From positions 8,804,001 to 8,868,000 of the forward strand of contig NW_027488370.1 in assembly GCF_051014445.1 (NCBI RefSeq): a DNA stretch of 64,000 bases, given 5' to 3'. The first letter of the stretch is position 1. Every line of letters begins with the position of its first letter. Under the pieces are notes generated by a model, which searched no databases, was not told where the DNA came from, and saw only the letters and a program-made list of their open reading frames with translations. Shown here one piece after another: positions 13,111-26,149 of this stretch. Source of the stretch: Colletes latitarsis. Its lineage: Eukaryota > Arthropoda > Insecta > Hymenoptera > Colletidae. The translations under genes and the position numbers were made by a program.

Positions 13111-14720
13111 GGCTATGTCTAGGTTAGGTCTGGTATTTGACCTCATCTGTCTCGTACTTTCGCGTATTTCGCATACTTGTTGGCCAGATCCTGGCCGATT
13201 TCTGATTTGGATCCCGTAGTAATGTGGTACCACACTGAAACAGTCAATAAAAGCTGGTTCCGATTAGTATTTTAGCTGATAACGGTGGTTATGTCTGTGT
13301 TAGTTCTGGTATTTGCAATCATCTGGCTCATACTTTCGCGTTTTTCGTACATTTGTTGGCCAGATCCTGGCCCTTTTCTTGTTTGGATCACGTAGTAATG
13401 TGGTACCACACTGAAACAGTCAATAGAAGCCGGTTGCGATAAGTATTTTAGAGGATATCGCTGGTTATGTCTGGGTTAGTTCTGGTATTTGTCCTCATCT
13501 GGCTCGTACTTTTGCGTTTTTCGCATACTTGTTGGCCAGATCCTGGCCTTTTTCTGGTTTGGATCCCGTAGTAACGCGGTACCACACCGAAACAGTCAAT
13601 TAAACCTGGTTGCGATTAATATTTTAGAGAATAACGCCGGTTATGTCTCGGGTAGGTCTGGGATTTGTCCTCATCTGGCTTGTATTTTCGCGTTTTTCGC
13701 ATACTTGTTGGCCAGTTCCTGGACTTTTTCTGGCATGGACCACGTAGGAATGTTGTACCACACCGAAACAGTCAATTAAACCTCGTTGCGGATAATATTT
13801 TAGAGGATAACGCTGGTTATGTCTGGGACAGTTCTGGTATTTGCAATCATCTGGCTCGTACTTTCGCATTTTTCGCAAACTTGTTGGCCAGATCCTGGCC
13901 TTTTTCTGGCTTGGACCACGTAGTAACGTGGTTCCACACCGAAACAGTCAATTAAACCTGTATGCGATTAATATTTTACAGGATATCGCCGGTTATGTCT
14001 GGGTTAGGTCTGGTATTTGCCACCATCTGGCTCGTACATTCGCATTTTTCGCATACTTGTTGGCCAGATCCTGGGTTTTTTCTGGTTTGTATCCCGTAGT
14101 AATGAGGTTCCACACCGAAACAGTCAATTAAACTGGTTGCGATTAATACTTTAGAGGATAACGCCGGTTATCTGTCGGGTAGGTCTGGGATTTGTCCTCA
14201 TCTGGCTTGTACTTTCGCGTTTTTCGCATACTTGTTGACCAGATCCTGGCCTTTTTCTGGTTTGGATTACGTAGTAATGTGGCACCACACTGAAACAGTC
14301 AATAGAAGCTGGTTCCTATTAGTATTTTAGAGGATAACGCTGGTAATGTCTGGGTTAGTTCTGGTATTTGCAATCATCTGGCTCCTACATTCGTGTTTTT
14401 CGCATACTTGTTGACCAAATCCTGGGATTCTTCAGGTTTTGATCCCGTAGCAATGTGGTTCCACACCGAAACGGTCAATTAAACCCGGCAGCGATTAATA
14501 TTTTAAAGGATAACGCCGGTGATGTCTGGGTTAGGTCTGGTATTTTCCCGCATCTGGCTCGTACTTTCGCATTTTTCGCATACTTGTTGGCCAGATCTTG
14601 GGTTTTTTGTGGATTGGATCCCGTCGTAATGTGGTTCCACACCGAAACAGTCAATTAAACCTGTTTGCGATTTATATCTTAGAGGATATCGCCGGTAATG
14701 TCTGGGTTAGGTCTGGTATT
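13111..14720 (+). repeat. 11-mer HOR, mosaic unit of short superrepeat
   Basis: 13,111-13,480 matches 7,141-7,510 (displacement 5,970). From about 13,624 the match moves to 9,587 onward (displacement 4,037). The difference, 1,933 bp, is one 11-mer, so the block looks like two HOR units joined by loss of one unit. The monomer at 13,485-13,620 (TACTTTTGCGTTTTTCGC, GTAACGCGGTACCACACC) fits neither neighbour and marks the joint. Confidence 0.85.
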
Positions 14721-14948
14721 TGCCCTCATCTGGCTCGTACTTTCGCATTTTTCGCAAACTTCTTGGCCAGATCCTGGCCGATTTCTGATTTGGATCCCGT
14801 AGTAATGTGGTACCACACTGAAACAGTCAATTAAACCTGATTGCGATTAGTATTTTAGAGGATAACGCCGGTTATGTCACGGTTAATTCTAGGATTTGCC
14901 GTCATCTGTCTGGTACTTTCGCGTATTTCACATACTTGTTGGCCAGAT

Positions 14949-17571
14949 CCTAGCCTTTTTATGGTTTGGATCACGTAGTAATGCGGTACCACACCGAAAC
15001 AGTCAATTAAACCTGGTTGCGATTAATATTGTAGAGGATAACGCCGGTTATGACTCGGTTAGGTCTGGTATTTGCCCTCATCTGGCTCGTACTTTCGCAT
15101 TTTTCGCATACTTGTTGGCCAGATCCTGGCCTTTTTCTGGCTTGGACCACGTAGTAATGTGGTACCACACCGAAACTGTCAATTAAATCTGGGTCCGATT
15201 AATATTTTAGAGGATAACGCGGGTTATGTCTGGTTTAGGTCTGGTATTTGCCCTCATCTGACTCGTACATTCGCATTTTTCGCATAGTTGTTGGCCAGAT
15301 CCTGGGTTTTTTCAGGTTTGGATCCCGTACTAATGTGGTTCCACACCGAAACTGTCAATTAAACCTGGTTGCGATTAATATTTTAGAGGCTAACGCCGGT
15401 TATGTCTCGGTTAGGACTGGTATTTGTCCTCATTTGGCTCGTGCTTTCGCGTTTTTCGCATACTTGTTGGCCAGACCCTGGCCTTTTTCTGGTTTGGATC
15501 ACGTAGTAATGTGGCACCACACTGAAACAGTCAATAGAAGCTGGTTCCGATCAGTATTTTAGAGGATAACGGTGGTTATATCTGGGTTAGTTCTGGTATT
15601 TGCAATCATCTGGCTCCTACATTCGCGTTTTTCGCATACTTGTTGGCCAAATCCTGGGATTTTTCAGGTTTTGATCCCGTAGTAATGTGGTTCCACACCG
15701 AAACGGTCAATTAAACCCGGCTGCGATTAATATTTTATAGGATAACGCCGGTGATGTCTGGGTTAGGTCTGGTATTTTCCCTCATCTGGCTCGTACTTTC
15801 GCATTTTTCGCATACTTGTTTGCCAGATCTTGGGTTTTTTGTGGATTGGATCCCGTCGTAATGTGGTTCCACACCGAAACAGTCAATTAAACCTGGTTGC
15901 GATTAATATTTTAGAGGATAACGGTGGTTATGTCTGTGTTAGTTCTGGTATTTGCCCTCATCTGGCTCGTACTTTCGCATTTTTCGCATACTTGTTGGCC
16001 AGATCTTGGGATTTTTCAGGTTTTGATCCCGTAGTAATGTGGTTCCACACCGAAACGGTCAATTAAACCCGGCTGCGATTAATATTTTATAGGATAACGC
16101 CGGCTATGTCTATGTTAGGTCTGGTATTTGCCCTCATTTGGCTCGTGCTTTCGCATTTTTCGCTTACGTGTTGGCCTGATCCTAGCCTTTTTATGGTTTG
16201 GATCACGTAGTAATGTGGTTCCACACCGAAACAGTCAATTAAACCTGGTTGCGATTAATATTTTAGAGGATATCGCCGGTTATGTCTGGGTTAGGTCTGG
16301 TATTTGCCCTCATCTGGCTCGTACTTTCGCATTTTTCGCTTACTTGTTGGCCTGATCCTAGCCTTTTTATGGTTTGGATCACGTAGTAATGCGGTACCAC
16401 ACCGAAACAGTCAATTAAACCTGGTTGCGATTAATATTGTAGAGGATAACGCCGGTTATGTCTGGGTTAGGTCTGGTATTTGCCCTCATCTGGCTCGTAC
16501 TTTCGCATTTTTCGCATAGTTGTTGGCCAGATCCTGGGTTTTTTCAGGTTTGGATCCCGTACTAATGTGGTTCCACACCGAAACTGTCAATTAAACCTGG
16601 TTGCGATTAATATTTTAGAGGCTAACGCCGGTTATGTCTCGGTTAGGACTGGTATTTGTCCTCATTTGGCTCGTGCTTTCGCGTTTTTCGCATACTTGTT
16701 GGCCAGACCCTGGCCTTTTTCTGGTTTGGATCACGTAGTAATGTGGCACCACACTGAAACAGTCAATAGAAGCTGGTTCCGATTAGTATTTTAGAGGATA
16801 ACGCTGGTTATATCTGGGTTAGTTCTGGTATTTGCAATCATCTGGCTCCTACATTCGCGTTTTTCGCATACTTGTTGGCCAAATCCTGGGATTTTTCAGG
16901 TTTTGATCCCGTAGTAATGTGGTTCCACACCGAAACGGTCAATTAAACCCGACTGCGATTAATATTTTATAGGATAACGCCGGTGATGTCTGGGTTAGGT
17001 CTGGTATTTTCCCTCATCTGGCTCGTACTTTCGCATTTTTCGCATACTTGTTTGCCAGATCTTGGGTTTTTTGTGGATTGGATCCCGTCGTAATGTGGTT
17101 CCACACCGAAACAGTCAATTAAACCTGGTTGCGATTAATATTTTAGAGGATAACGGTGGTTATGTCTGTGTTAGTTCTGGTATTTGCCCTCATCTGGCTC
17201 GTACTTTCGCATTTTTCGCTTACTTGTTGGCCTGATCCTAGCCTTTTTATGGTTTGGATCACGTAGTAATGCGGTACCACACCGAAACAGTCAATTAAAC
17301 CTGGTTGCGATTAATATTGTAGAGGATAACGCCGGTTATGTCTGGGTTAGGTCTGGTATTTGCCCTCATCTGGCTCGTACTTTCGCATTTTTCGCAAACT
17401 TGTTGGCCAGATCCTGGCCTTTTTCTGGCTTGGACCAAGTAGTAATGTGGGACCACACTGAAACAGTCAATTAAACCTGATTGCGATTAGTATTTTAGAG
17501 GATAACGCCGGTTATGTCTCGGTTAGGTCTAGGATTTGCCGTCATCTGTCTCGTACTTTCGCGTATTTCGC
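14949..17571 (+). repeat. Family A head block, copy 2
   Basis: Near-identical to 711-3,333. It joins the closing segment of the short superrepeat inside one monomer at about 14,945, where GGCCAGATCC changes into CCTAGCCTTTTTATGG. In copy 1 the upstream half of that monomer is different (CGCTTACTTGTTGGCCTGAT), so this joint is a recombination point. Confidence 0.92.
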
Positions 17572-17608
17572 ATACTTGTTTGCCAGAACCTGGCCTATTT
17601 CTGATATG

Positions 17609-19192
17609 GATCCCGTAGTAATGTGGTACCACACTGAAACAGTCAATAAAAGCTGGTTCCGATTAGTATTTTAGAGGATAACGGTGGTTATGTCTGTGTT
17701 AGTTCTGGTATTTGCAATCATCTGGGTCATACTTTCGCGTTTATCGTACACTTGTTGGCCAGATCCTGGCCCTTTTCTGGATTGGATCACGTAGTAATGT
17801 GGTACCACACTGAAGCAGTCAATAGAAGCTGGTTGCGATAAGTATTTTAGAGGATATCGCTGGTTATGTCTGGGTTAGTTCTGGTATTTGCTATCATCTG
17901 GCATATACTTTCGCGTTTTTCGCAAACTTGTTGGACAGATCCTGGTCTTTTTCTGGCTTGGACCAAGTAGTAATGTGGGACCACATTGAAACTGTCAATT
18001 AAACCTGGTTGCGATTAGTATTTTAGAGGATAACGCCGGTTATGTCTCGCTTAGGTCTAGGATTTGCCGTCATCTGTCTCGGACTTTCGCGTATTTCGCA
18101 TACTTGTTGGCCAGATCCTGGCCGATTTCTGGTTTGGATTACGTAGTAATGTGGCACCACACTGAAACAGTCAATAAAAGCTGGTTCCGATTAGTATTTT
18201 AGAGGATATCGGTGGTTATGTCTGTGTTAGTTCTGGTATTTGCAATCATCTGGGTCATACTTTCGCGTTTATCGTACACTTGTTGGCCAGATCCTGGCCC
18301 TTTTCTGGTTTGGATCACGTAGTAATGTGGTACCACACTGAAGCAGTCAATAGAAGCTGGTTGCGATAAGTATTTTAGAGGATATCGCTGGTTATGTCTG
18401 GGTTAGTTCTGGTATTTGCTATCATCTGGCATATACTTTCGCGTTTTTCGCAAACTTGTTGGACAGATCCTGGTCTTTTTCTGACTTGGACCAAGTAGTA
18501 ATGTGGGACCACATTGAAGCTGTCAATTAAACCTGGTTGCGATTAGTATTTTAGAGGATAACGCCGGTTATGTCTCGGTTAGGTCTAGGATTTGCCGTCA
18601 TCTGTCTCGGACTTTCGCGTATTTCGCATACTTGTTGGCCAGATCCTGGCCGATTTCTGGTTTGGATTACGTAGTAATGTGGCACCACACTGAAACAGTC
18701 AATAAAAGCTGGTTCCGATTAGTATTTTAGAGGATAACGGTGGTTATGTCTGTGTTAGTTCTGGTATTTGCAATCATCTGGGTCATACTTTCGCGTTTAT
18801 CGTACACTTGTTGGCCAGATCCTGGCCCTTTTCTGGTTTGGATCACGTAGTAATGTGGTACCACACTGAAGCAGTCAATAGAAGCTGGTTGCGATAAGTA
18901 TTTTAGAGGATATCGCTGGTTATGTCTGGGTTAGTTCTGGTATTTGCTATCATCTGGCATATACTTTCGCGTTTTTCGCAAACTTGTTGGACAGATCCTG
19001 GTCTTTTTCTGACTTGGACCAAGTAGTAATGTGGGACCACATTGAAGCTGTCAATTAAACCTGGTTGCGATTAGTATTTTAGAGGATAACGCCGGTTATG
19101 TCTCGGTTAGGTCTAGGATTTGCCGTCATCTGTCTCGGACTTTCGCGTATTTCGCATACTTGTTGGCCAGATCCTGGCCGATTTCTGGTTTG
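17609..19192 (+). repeat. 528-bp trimer HOR, three units (right)
   Basis: Units start at 17,609, 18,137 and 18,665; the marker recurs at 19,193, where the transition to the leader block follows. This is one unit fewer than the left version. The displacement to the left version is 13,886 at 4,251/18,137 and 13,358 at 5,307/18,665, a change of exactly 528 bp. Variant GAGGATATCGGTGG near 18,200 is private to this copy. Confidence 0.93.
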
Positions 19193-19207
19193 GATTACGT
19201 AGTAATG

Positions 19208-20498
19208 TGGCACCACACTGAAACAGTCAATAGAAGCTGGTTCCTATTAGTATTTTAGAGGATAACGCTGGTTATATCTGGGTTAGTTCTGGTATTTGCA
19301 ATCATCTGGCTCATACTTTCGCGTTTTTCGTACATTTGTTGGCCAGATCCTGGCCCTTTTCTTGTTTGGATCACGTAGTAATGTGGTACCACACTGAAAC
19401 AGTCAATAGAAGCTGGTTGCGATATGTATTTTAGAGGATATCGCTGATATGCCTGGGTTAGTTCTGGTATTTGCTATCATCTGGCATATACTTTCGCGTT
19501 TTTCGCATACTTGTTGGCCAGACCCTGGGTTTTTTCTGGTTTGTATCCCGTAGTAATGAGGTTCCACACCGAAACAGTCAATTAAACTGGTTGCGATTAA
19601 TACTTTAGAGGATAACGCCGGTTATCTCTCGGGTAGGTCTGGGATTTGTCCTCATCTGGCTTGTACTTTCGCGTTTTTCGCATACTTGTTGGCCAGTTCC
19701 TGGACTTTTTCTGGCATCGACCACGTAGGAATGTTGTACCACACCGAAACAGTCAATTAAACCTCGTTGCGGATAATATTTTAGAGGATAACGCTGGTTA
19801 TGTCTGGGATAGTTCTGGTATTTGCAATCACCTGGTTCATACTTTCGCGTTTTTCGCATAGTTGTTGGCCAGATCCTGGGGTTTTTTCTGGTTTGGATCC
19901 CGTAGTAATGTGGTTCCACACCGAAACAGTCAATTGAACCTGTCCGATTAATATTTTACAGGATATCGCCGGTTATGTCTGGGTTAGGTCTGGCATTTGC
20001 CCTCATCTGGCTCGTACATTCGCATTTTTCGCATAGTTGTCGGCCAGATCCTGGGTTTTTTCTGGTTTGGATCCCGTAGTAATGTGGTTCCACACCGAAA
20101 CAGTCAATTAAACCTGTTTGCGATTAATATTTTACAGGATATCGCCGGTTATGTCTGGGTTAGGTCTGGTATTTGCCCTCATCTGGCTCGTACATTCGCA
20201 TTTTTCGCATAGTTGTCGGCCAGATCCTGGGTCTTTTCAGGTTTGGATCCCGTAGTAATATGGTTCCACACCGAAAGTGTCAATTAAACCCGGCAGCGAT
20301 TAATATTTTATAGGATAACGCCGGTGATGTCTGGGTTAGGTCTGGTATTTTCCCTCATCTGGCTCGTACTTTCGCATTTTTCGCATACTTGTTGGCCAGA
20401 TCTTGGGTTTTTTATGGATTGGATCCCGTCGTAATGTGGTTCCACAGCGAAACAGTCAATTAAACCTGGTTGCGATTAATATTTTAGAGGATAACGCC
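19208..20498 (+). repeat. Leader block of 11-mer HOR, copy 3
   Basis: Matches 5,850-7,140 at a displacement of 13,358. It carries GGCATCGACCACG near 19,715 where copies 1 and 2 have GGCATGGACCACG. It leads into the right 11-mer array without a gap. Confidence 0.92.
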
Positions 20499-22431
20499 GG
20501 CTATGTCTAGGTTAGGTCTGGTATTTGACCTCATCTGTCTCGTACTTTCGCGTATTTCGCATACTTGTTGTACAGATCCTGGCCGATTTCTGATTTGGAT
20601 CCCGTAGTAATGTGGTACCACACTGAAACAGTCAATAAAAGCTGGTTCCGATTAGTATTTTAGCTGATAACGGTGGTTATGTCTGTGTTAGTTCTGGTAT
20701 TTGCAATCATCTGGCTCATACTTTCGCGTTTTTCGTACATTTGTTGGCCAGATCCTGGCCCTTTTCTTGTTTGGATCACGTAGTAATGTGGTACCACACT
20801 GAAACAGTCAATAGAAGCCGGTTGCGATAAGTATTTTAGAGGATATCGCTGGTTATGTCTGGGTTAGTTCTGGTATTTGCTATCATCTGGCATATACTTT
20901 CGCGTCTTTCGCATACTTGTTGGCCAGATCCTGGGTTTTTTCTGGTTTGTATCCCGTAGTAATGAGGTTCCACACCGAAACAGTCAATTAAACTGGTTGC
21001 GATTAATACCTTAGAGGATAACACCGGTTATCTCTCGGGTAGGTCTGGGATTTGTCCTCATCTGGCTTGTATTTTCGCGTTTTTCGCATACTTGTTGGCC
21101 AGATCTTGGGTTTTTTGTGGATTGGATCCCGTCGTAATGTGGTTCCACACCGAAACAGTCAATTAAACCTCGTTGCAGATAATATTTTAGAGGATAACGC
21201 TGGTTATGTCTGGGACAGTTCTGGTATTTGCAATCATCTGGCTCGTACTTTCGCATTTTTCGCAAACTTGTTGGCCAGATCCTGGCCTTTTCTGGCTTGG
21301 ACCACGTAGTAACGTGGTTCCACACCGAAACAGTCAATTAAACCTGTATGCGATTAATATTTTACAGGATATCGCCGGTTATGTCTGGGTTAGGTCTGGT
21401 ATTTGCCCCCATCTGGCTCGTACATTCGCATTTTTCGCATACTTGTTGGCCAGATCCTGGGTTTTTTCTGGTTTGTATCCCGTAGTAATGAGGTTCCACA
21501 CCGAAACAGTCAATTAAACTGGTTGCGATTAATACTTTAGAGGATAACGCCGGTTATCTCTCGGGTAGGTCTGGGATTTGTCCTCATCTGGCTTGTACTT
21601 TCGCGTTTTTCGCATACTTGTTGACCAGATCCTGGCCTTTTTCTGGTCTGGATTACGTAGTAATGTGGCACCACACTGAAACAGTCAATAGAAGCTGGTT
21701 CCTATTAGTATTTTAGAGGATAACGCTGGTAATGTCTGGGTTAGTTCTGGTATTTGCAATCATCTGGCTCCTACATTCGTGTTTTTCGCATACTTGTTGA
21801 CCAAATCCTGGGATTCTTCAGGTTTTGATCCCGTAGCAATGTGGTTCCACACCGAAACGGTCAATTAAACCCGGCAGCGATTAATATTTTATAGGATAAC
21901 GCCGGTGATGTCTGGGTTAGGTCTGGTATTTTCCCGCATCTGGCTCGTACTTTCGCATTTTTCGCATACTTGTTGGCCAGATCTTGGGTTTTTTGTGGAT
22001 TGGATCCCGTCGTAATGTGGTTCCACACCGAAACAGTCAATTAAACCTGTTTGCGATTTATATTTTAGAGGATATCGCCGGTTATGTCTGGGTTAGGTCT
22101 GGTATTTGCCCTCATCTGGCTCGTACATTCGCATTTTTCACATAGTTGTCGGCCAGATCCTGGGTCTTTTCAGGTTTGGATCCCGTAGTAATGTGGTTCC
22201 ACACCGAAAGTGTCAATTAAACCCGGCAGCGATTAATATTTTATAGGATAACGCCGGTGATGTCTGGGTTAGGTCTGGTATTTTCCCTCATCTGGCTCGT
22301 ACTTTCGCATTTTTCGCATACTTGTTGGCCAGATCTTGGGTTTTTTATGGATTGGATCCCGTCGTAATGTGGTTCCACAGCGAAACAGTCAATTAAACCT
22401 GGTTGCGATTAATATTTTAGAGGATAACGCC
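20499..22431 (+). repeat. 11-mer HOR, right unit 1 (1,933 bp)
   Basis: Starts at GGCTATGTCTAGG and matches left unit 1 at a displacement of 13,358. It is one base short because the T-run near 21,287 reads GGCCTTTTCTGG where other units have one more T. It shares the TTTTTTGTGGATTGG-type monomer of left unit 1, so the order of unit types has been conserved between the two long versions. Confidence 0.92.
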
Positions 22432-24365
22432 GGCTATGTCTAGGTTAGGTCTGGTATTTGACCTCATCTGTCTCGTACTTTCGCGTATTTCGCATACTTG
22501 TTGTACAGATCCTGGCCGATTTCTGATTTGGATCCCGTAGTAATGTGGTACCACACTGAAACAGTCAATAAAAGCTGGTTCCGATTAGTATTTTAGCTGA
22601 TAACGGTGGTTATGTCTGTGTTAGTTCTGGTATTTGCAATCATCTGGCTCATACTTTCGCGTTTTTCGTACATTTGTTGGCCAGATCCTGGCCCTTTTCT
22701 TGTTTGGATCACGTAGTAATGTGGTACCACACTGAAACAGTCAATAGAAGCCGGTTGCGATAAGTATTTTAGAGGATATCGCTGGTTATGTCTGGGTTAG
22801 TTCTGGTATTTGCTATCATCTGGCATATACTTTCGCGTCTTTCGCATACTTGTTGGCCAGATCCTGGGTTTTTTCTGGTTTGTATCCCGTAGTAATGAGG
22901 TTCCACACCGAAACAGTCAATTAAACTGGTTGCGATTAATACCTTAGAGGATAACGCCGGTTATCTCTCGGGTAGGTCTGGGATTTGTCCTCATCTGGCT
23001 TGTATTTTCGCGTTTTTCGCATACTTGTTGGCCAGTTCCTGGACTTTTTCTGGCATGGACCACGTAGGAATGTTGTACCACACCGAAACAGTCAATTAAA
23101 CCTCGTTGCGGATAATATTTTAGAGGATAACGCTGGTTATGTCTGGGACAGTTCTGGTATTTGCAATCATCTGGCTCGTACTTTCGCATTTTTCGCAAAC
23201 TTGTTGGCCAGATCCTGGCCTTTTTCTGGCTTGGACCACGTAGTAACGTGGTTCCACACCGAAACAGTCAATTAAACCTGTATGCGATTAATATTTTACA
23301 GGATATCGCCGGTTATGTCTGGGTTAGGTCTGGTATTTGCCCCCATCTGGCTCGTACATTCGCATTTTTCGCATACTTGTTGGCCAGATCTTGGGTTTTT
23401 TCTGGTTTGTATCCCGTAGTAATGAGGTTCCACACCGAAACAGTCAATTAAACTGGTTGCGATTAATACTTTAGAGGATAACGCCGGTTATCTCTCGGGT
23501 AGGTCTGGGATTTGTCCTCATCTGGCTTGTACTTTCGCGTTTTTCGCATACTTGTTGACCAGATCCTGGCCTTTTTCTGGTCTGGATTACGTAGTAATGT
23601 GGCACCACACTGAAACAGTCAATAGAAGCTGGTTCCAATTAGTATTTTAGAGGATAACGCTGGTAATGTCTGGGTTAGTTCTGGTATTTGCAATCATCTG
23701 GCTCCTACATTCGTGTTTTTCGCATACTTGTTGACCAAATCCTGGGATTCTTCAGGTTTTGATCCCGTAGCAATGTGGTTCCACACCGAAACGGTCAATT
23801 AAACCCGGCAGCGATTAATATTTTATAGGATAACGCCGGTGATGTCTGGGTTAGGTCTGGTATTTTCCCGCATCTGGCTCGTACTTTCGCATTTTTCGCA
23901 TACTTGTTGGCCAGATCTTGGGTTTTTTGTGGATTGGATCCCGTCGTAATGTGGTTCCACACCGAAACAGTCAATTAAACCTGTTTGCGATTTATATTTT
24001 AGAGGATATCGCCGGTTATGTCTGGGTTAGGTCTGGTATTTGCCCTCATCTGGCTCGTACATTCGCATTTTTCGCATAGTTGTCGGCCAGATCCTGGGTC
24101 TTTTCAGGTTTGGATCCCGTAGTAATGTGGTTCCACACCGAAAGTGTCAATTAAACCCGGCAGCGATTAATATTTTATAGGATAACGCCGGTGATGTCTG
24201 GGTTAGGTCTGGTATTTTCCCTCATCTGGCTCGTACTTTCGCATTTTTCGCATACTTGTTGGCCAGATCTTGGGTTTTTTATGGATTGGATCCCGTCGTA
24301 ATGTGGTTCCACAGCGAAACAGTCAATTAAACCTGGTTGCGATTAATATTTTAGAGGATAACGCC
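22432..24365 (+). repeat. 11-mer HOR, right unit 2 (1,934 bp)
   Basis: Second right unit, with the CCAGTTCCTGGAC-type monomer. It matches left unit 2 at 13,357. The following unit repeats it at 1,934 bp, so one 11-mer was gained here relative to the left version. Confidence 0.92.
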
Positions 24366-25983
24366 GGCTATGTCTAGGTTAGGTCTGGTATTTGACCTCA
24401 TCTGTCTCGTACTTTCGCGTATTTCGCATACTTGTTGTACAGATCCTGGCCGATTTCTGATTTGGATCCCGTAGTAATGTGGTACCACACTGAAACAGTC
24501 AATAAAAGCTGGTTCCGATTAGTATTTTAGCTGATAACGGTGGTTATGTCTGTGTTAGTTCTGGTATTTGCAATCATCTGGCTCATACTTTCGCGTTTTT
24601 CGTACATTTGTTGGCCAGATCCTGGCCCTTTTCTTGTTTGGATCACGTAGTAATGTGGTACCACACTGAAACAGTCAATAGAAGCCGGTTGCGATAAGTA
24701 TTTTAGAGGATATCGCTGGTTATGTCTGGGTTAGTTCTGGTATTTGCTATCATCTGGCATATACTTTCGCGTCTTTCGCATACTTGTTGGCCAGATCCTG
24801 GGTTTTTTCTGGTTTGTATCCCGTAGTAATGAGGTTCCACACTGAAACAGTCAATTAAACTGGTTGCGATTAATACCTTAGAGGATAACGCCGGTTATCT
24901 CTCGGGTAGGTCTGGGATTTGTCCTCATCTGGCTTGTATTTTCGCGTTTTTCGCATACTTGTTGGCCAGTTCCTGGACTTTTTCTGGCATGGACCACGTA
25001 GGAATGTTGTACCACACCGAAACAGTCAATTAAACCTCGTTGCGGATAATATTTTAGAGGATAACGCTGGTTATGTCTGGGACAGTTCTGGTATTTGCAA
25101 TCATCTGGCTCGTACTTTCGCATTTTTCGCAAACTTGTTGGCCAGATCCTGGCCTTTTTCTGGCTTGGACCACGTAGTAACGTGGTTCCACACCGAAACA
25201 GTCAATTAAACCTGTATGCGATTAATATTTTACAGGATATCGCCGGTTATGTCTGGGTTAGGTCTGGTATTTGCCCCCATCTGGCTCGTACATTCGCATT
25301 TTTCGCATACTTGTTGGCCAGATCCTGGGTTTTTTCTGGTTTGTATCCCGTAGTAATGAGGTTCCACACCGAAACAGTCAATTAAACTGGTTGCGATTAA
25401 TACTTTAGAGGAAAACGCCGGTTATCTCTCGGGTAGGTCTGGGATTTGTCCTCATCTGGCTTGTACTTTCGCGTTTTTCGCATACTTGTTGACCAGATCC
25501 TGGCCTTTTTCTGGTCTGGATTACGTAGTAATGTGGCACCACACTGAAACAGTCAATAGAAGCTGGTTCCTATTAGTATTTTAGAGGATAACGCTGGTAA
25601 TGTCTGGGTTAGTTCTGGTATTTGCAATCATCTGGCTCCTACATTCGTGTTTTTCGCATACTTGTTGACCAAATCCTGGGATTCTTCAGGTTTTGATCCC
25701 GTAGCAATGTGGTTCCACACCGAAACGGTCAATTAAACCCGGCAGCGATTAATATTTTATAGGATAACGCCGGTGATGTCTGGGTTAGGTCTGGTATTTT
25801 CCCGCATCTGGCTCGTACTTTCGCATTTTTCGCATACTTGTTGGCCAGATCTTGGGTTTTTTGTGGATTGGATCCCGTCGTAATGTGGTTCCACACCGAA
25901 ACAGTCAATTAAACCTGTTTGCGATTTATATTTTAGAGGATATCGCCGGTAATGTCTGGGTTAGGTCTGGTATTTGCCCTCAT
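24366..25983 (+). repeat. 11-mer HOR, right unit 3 (about 9 monomers)
   Basis: Additional 11-mer copy not present in the left version; the displacement to the left version rises from 13,357 to 15,291. It ends with the same closing monomers as the other two arrays. Private changes include CACACTGAAACAG near 24,840 and GAGGAAAACGCCGG near 25,410. Confidence 0.9.
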
Positions 25984-26149
25984 CTGGCTCGTACTTTCGC
26001 ATTTTTCGCAAACTTCTTGGCCAGATCCTGGCCGATTTCTGATTTGGATCCCGTAGTAATGTGGTACCACACTGAAACAGTCAATTAAACCTGATTGCGA
26101 TTAGTATTTTAGAGGATAACGCCGGTTATGTCACGGTTAATTCTAGGAT

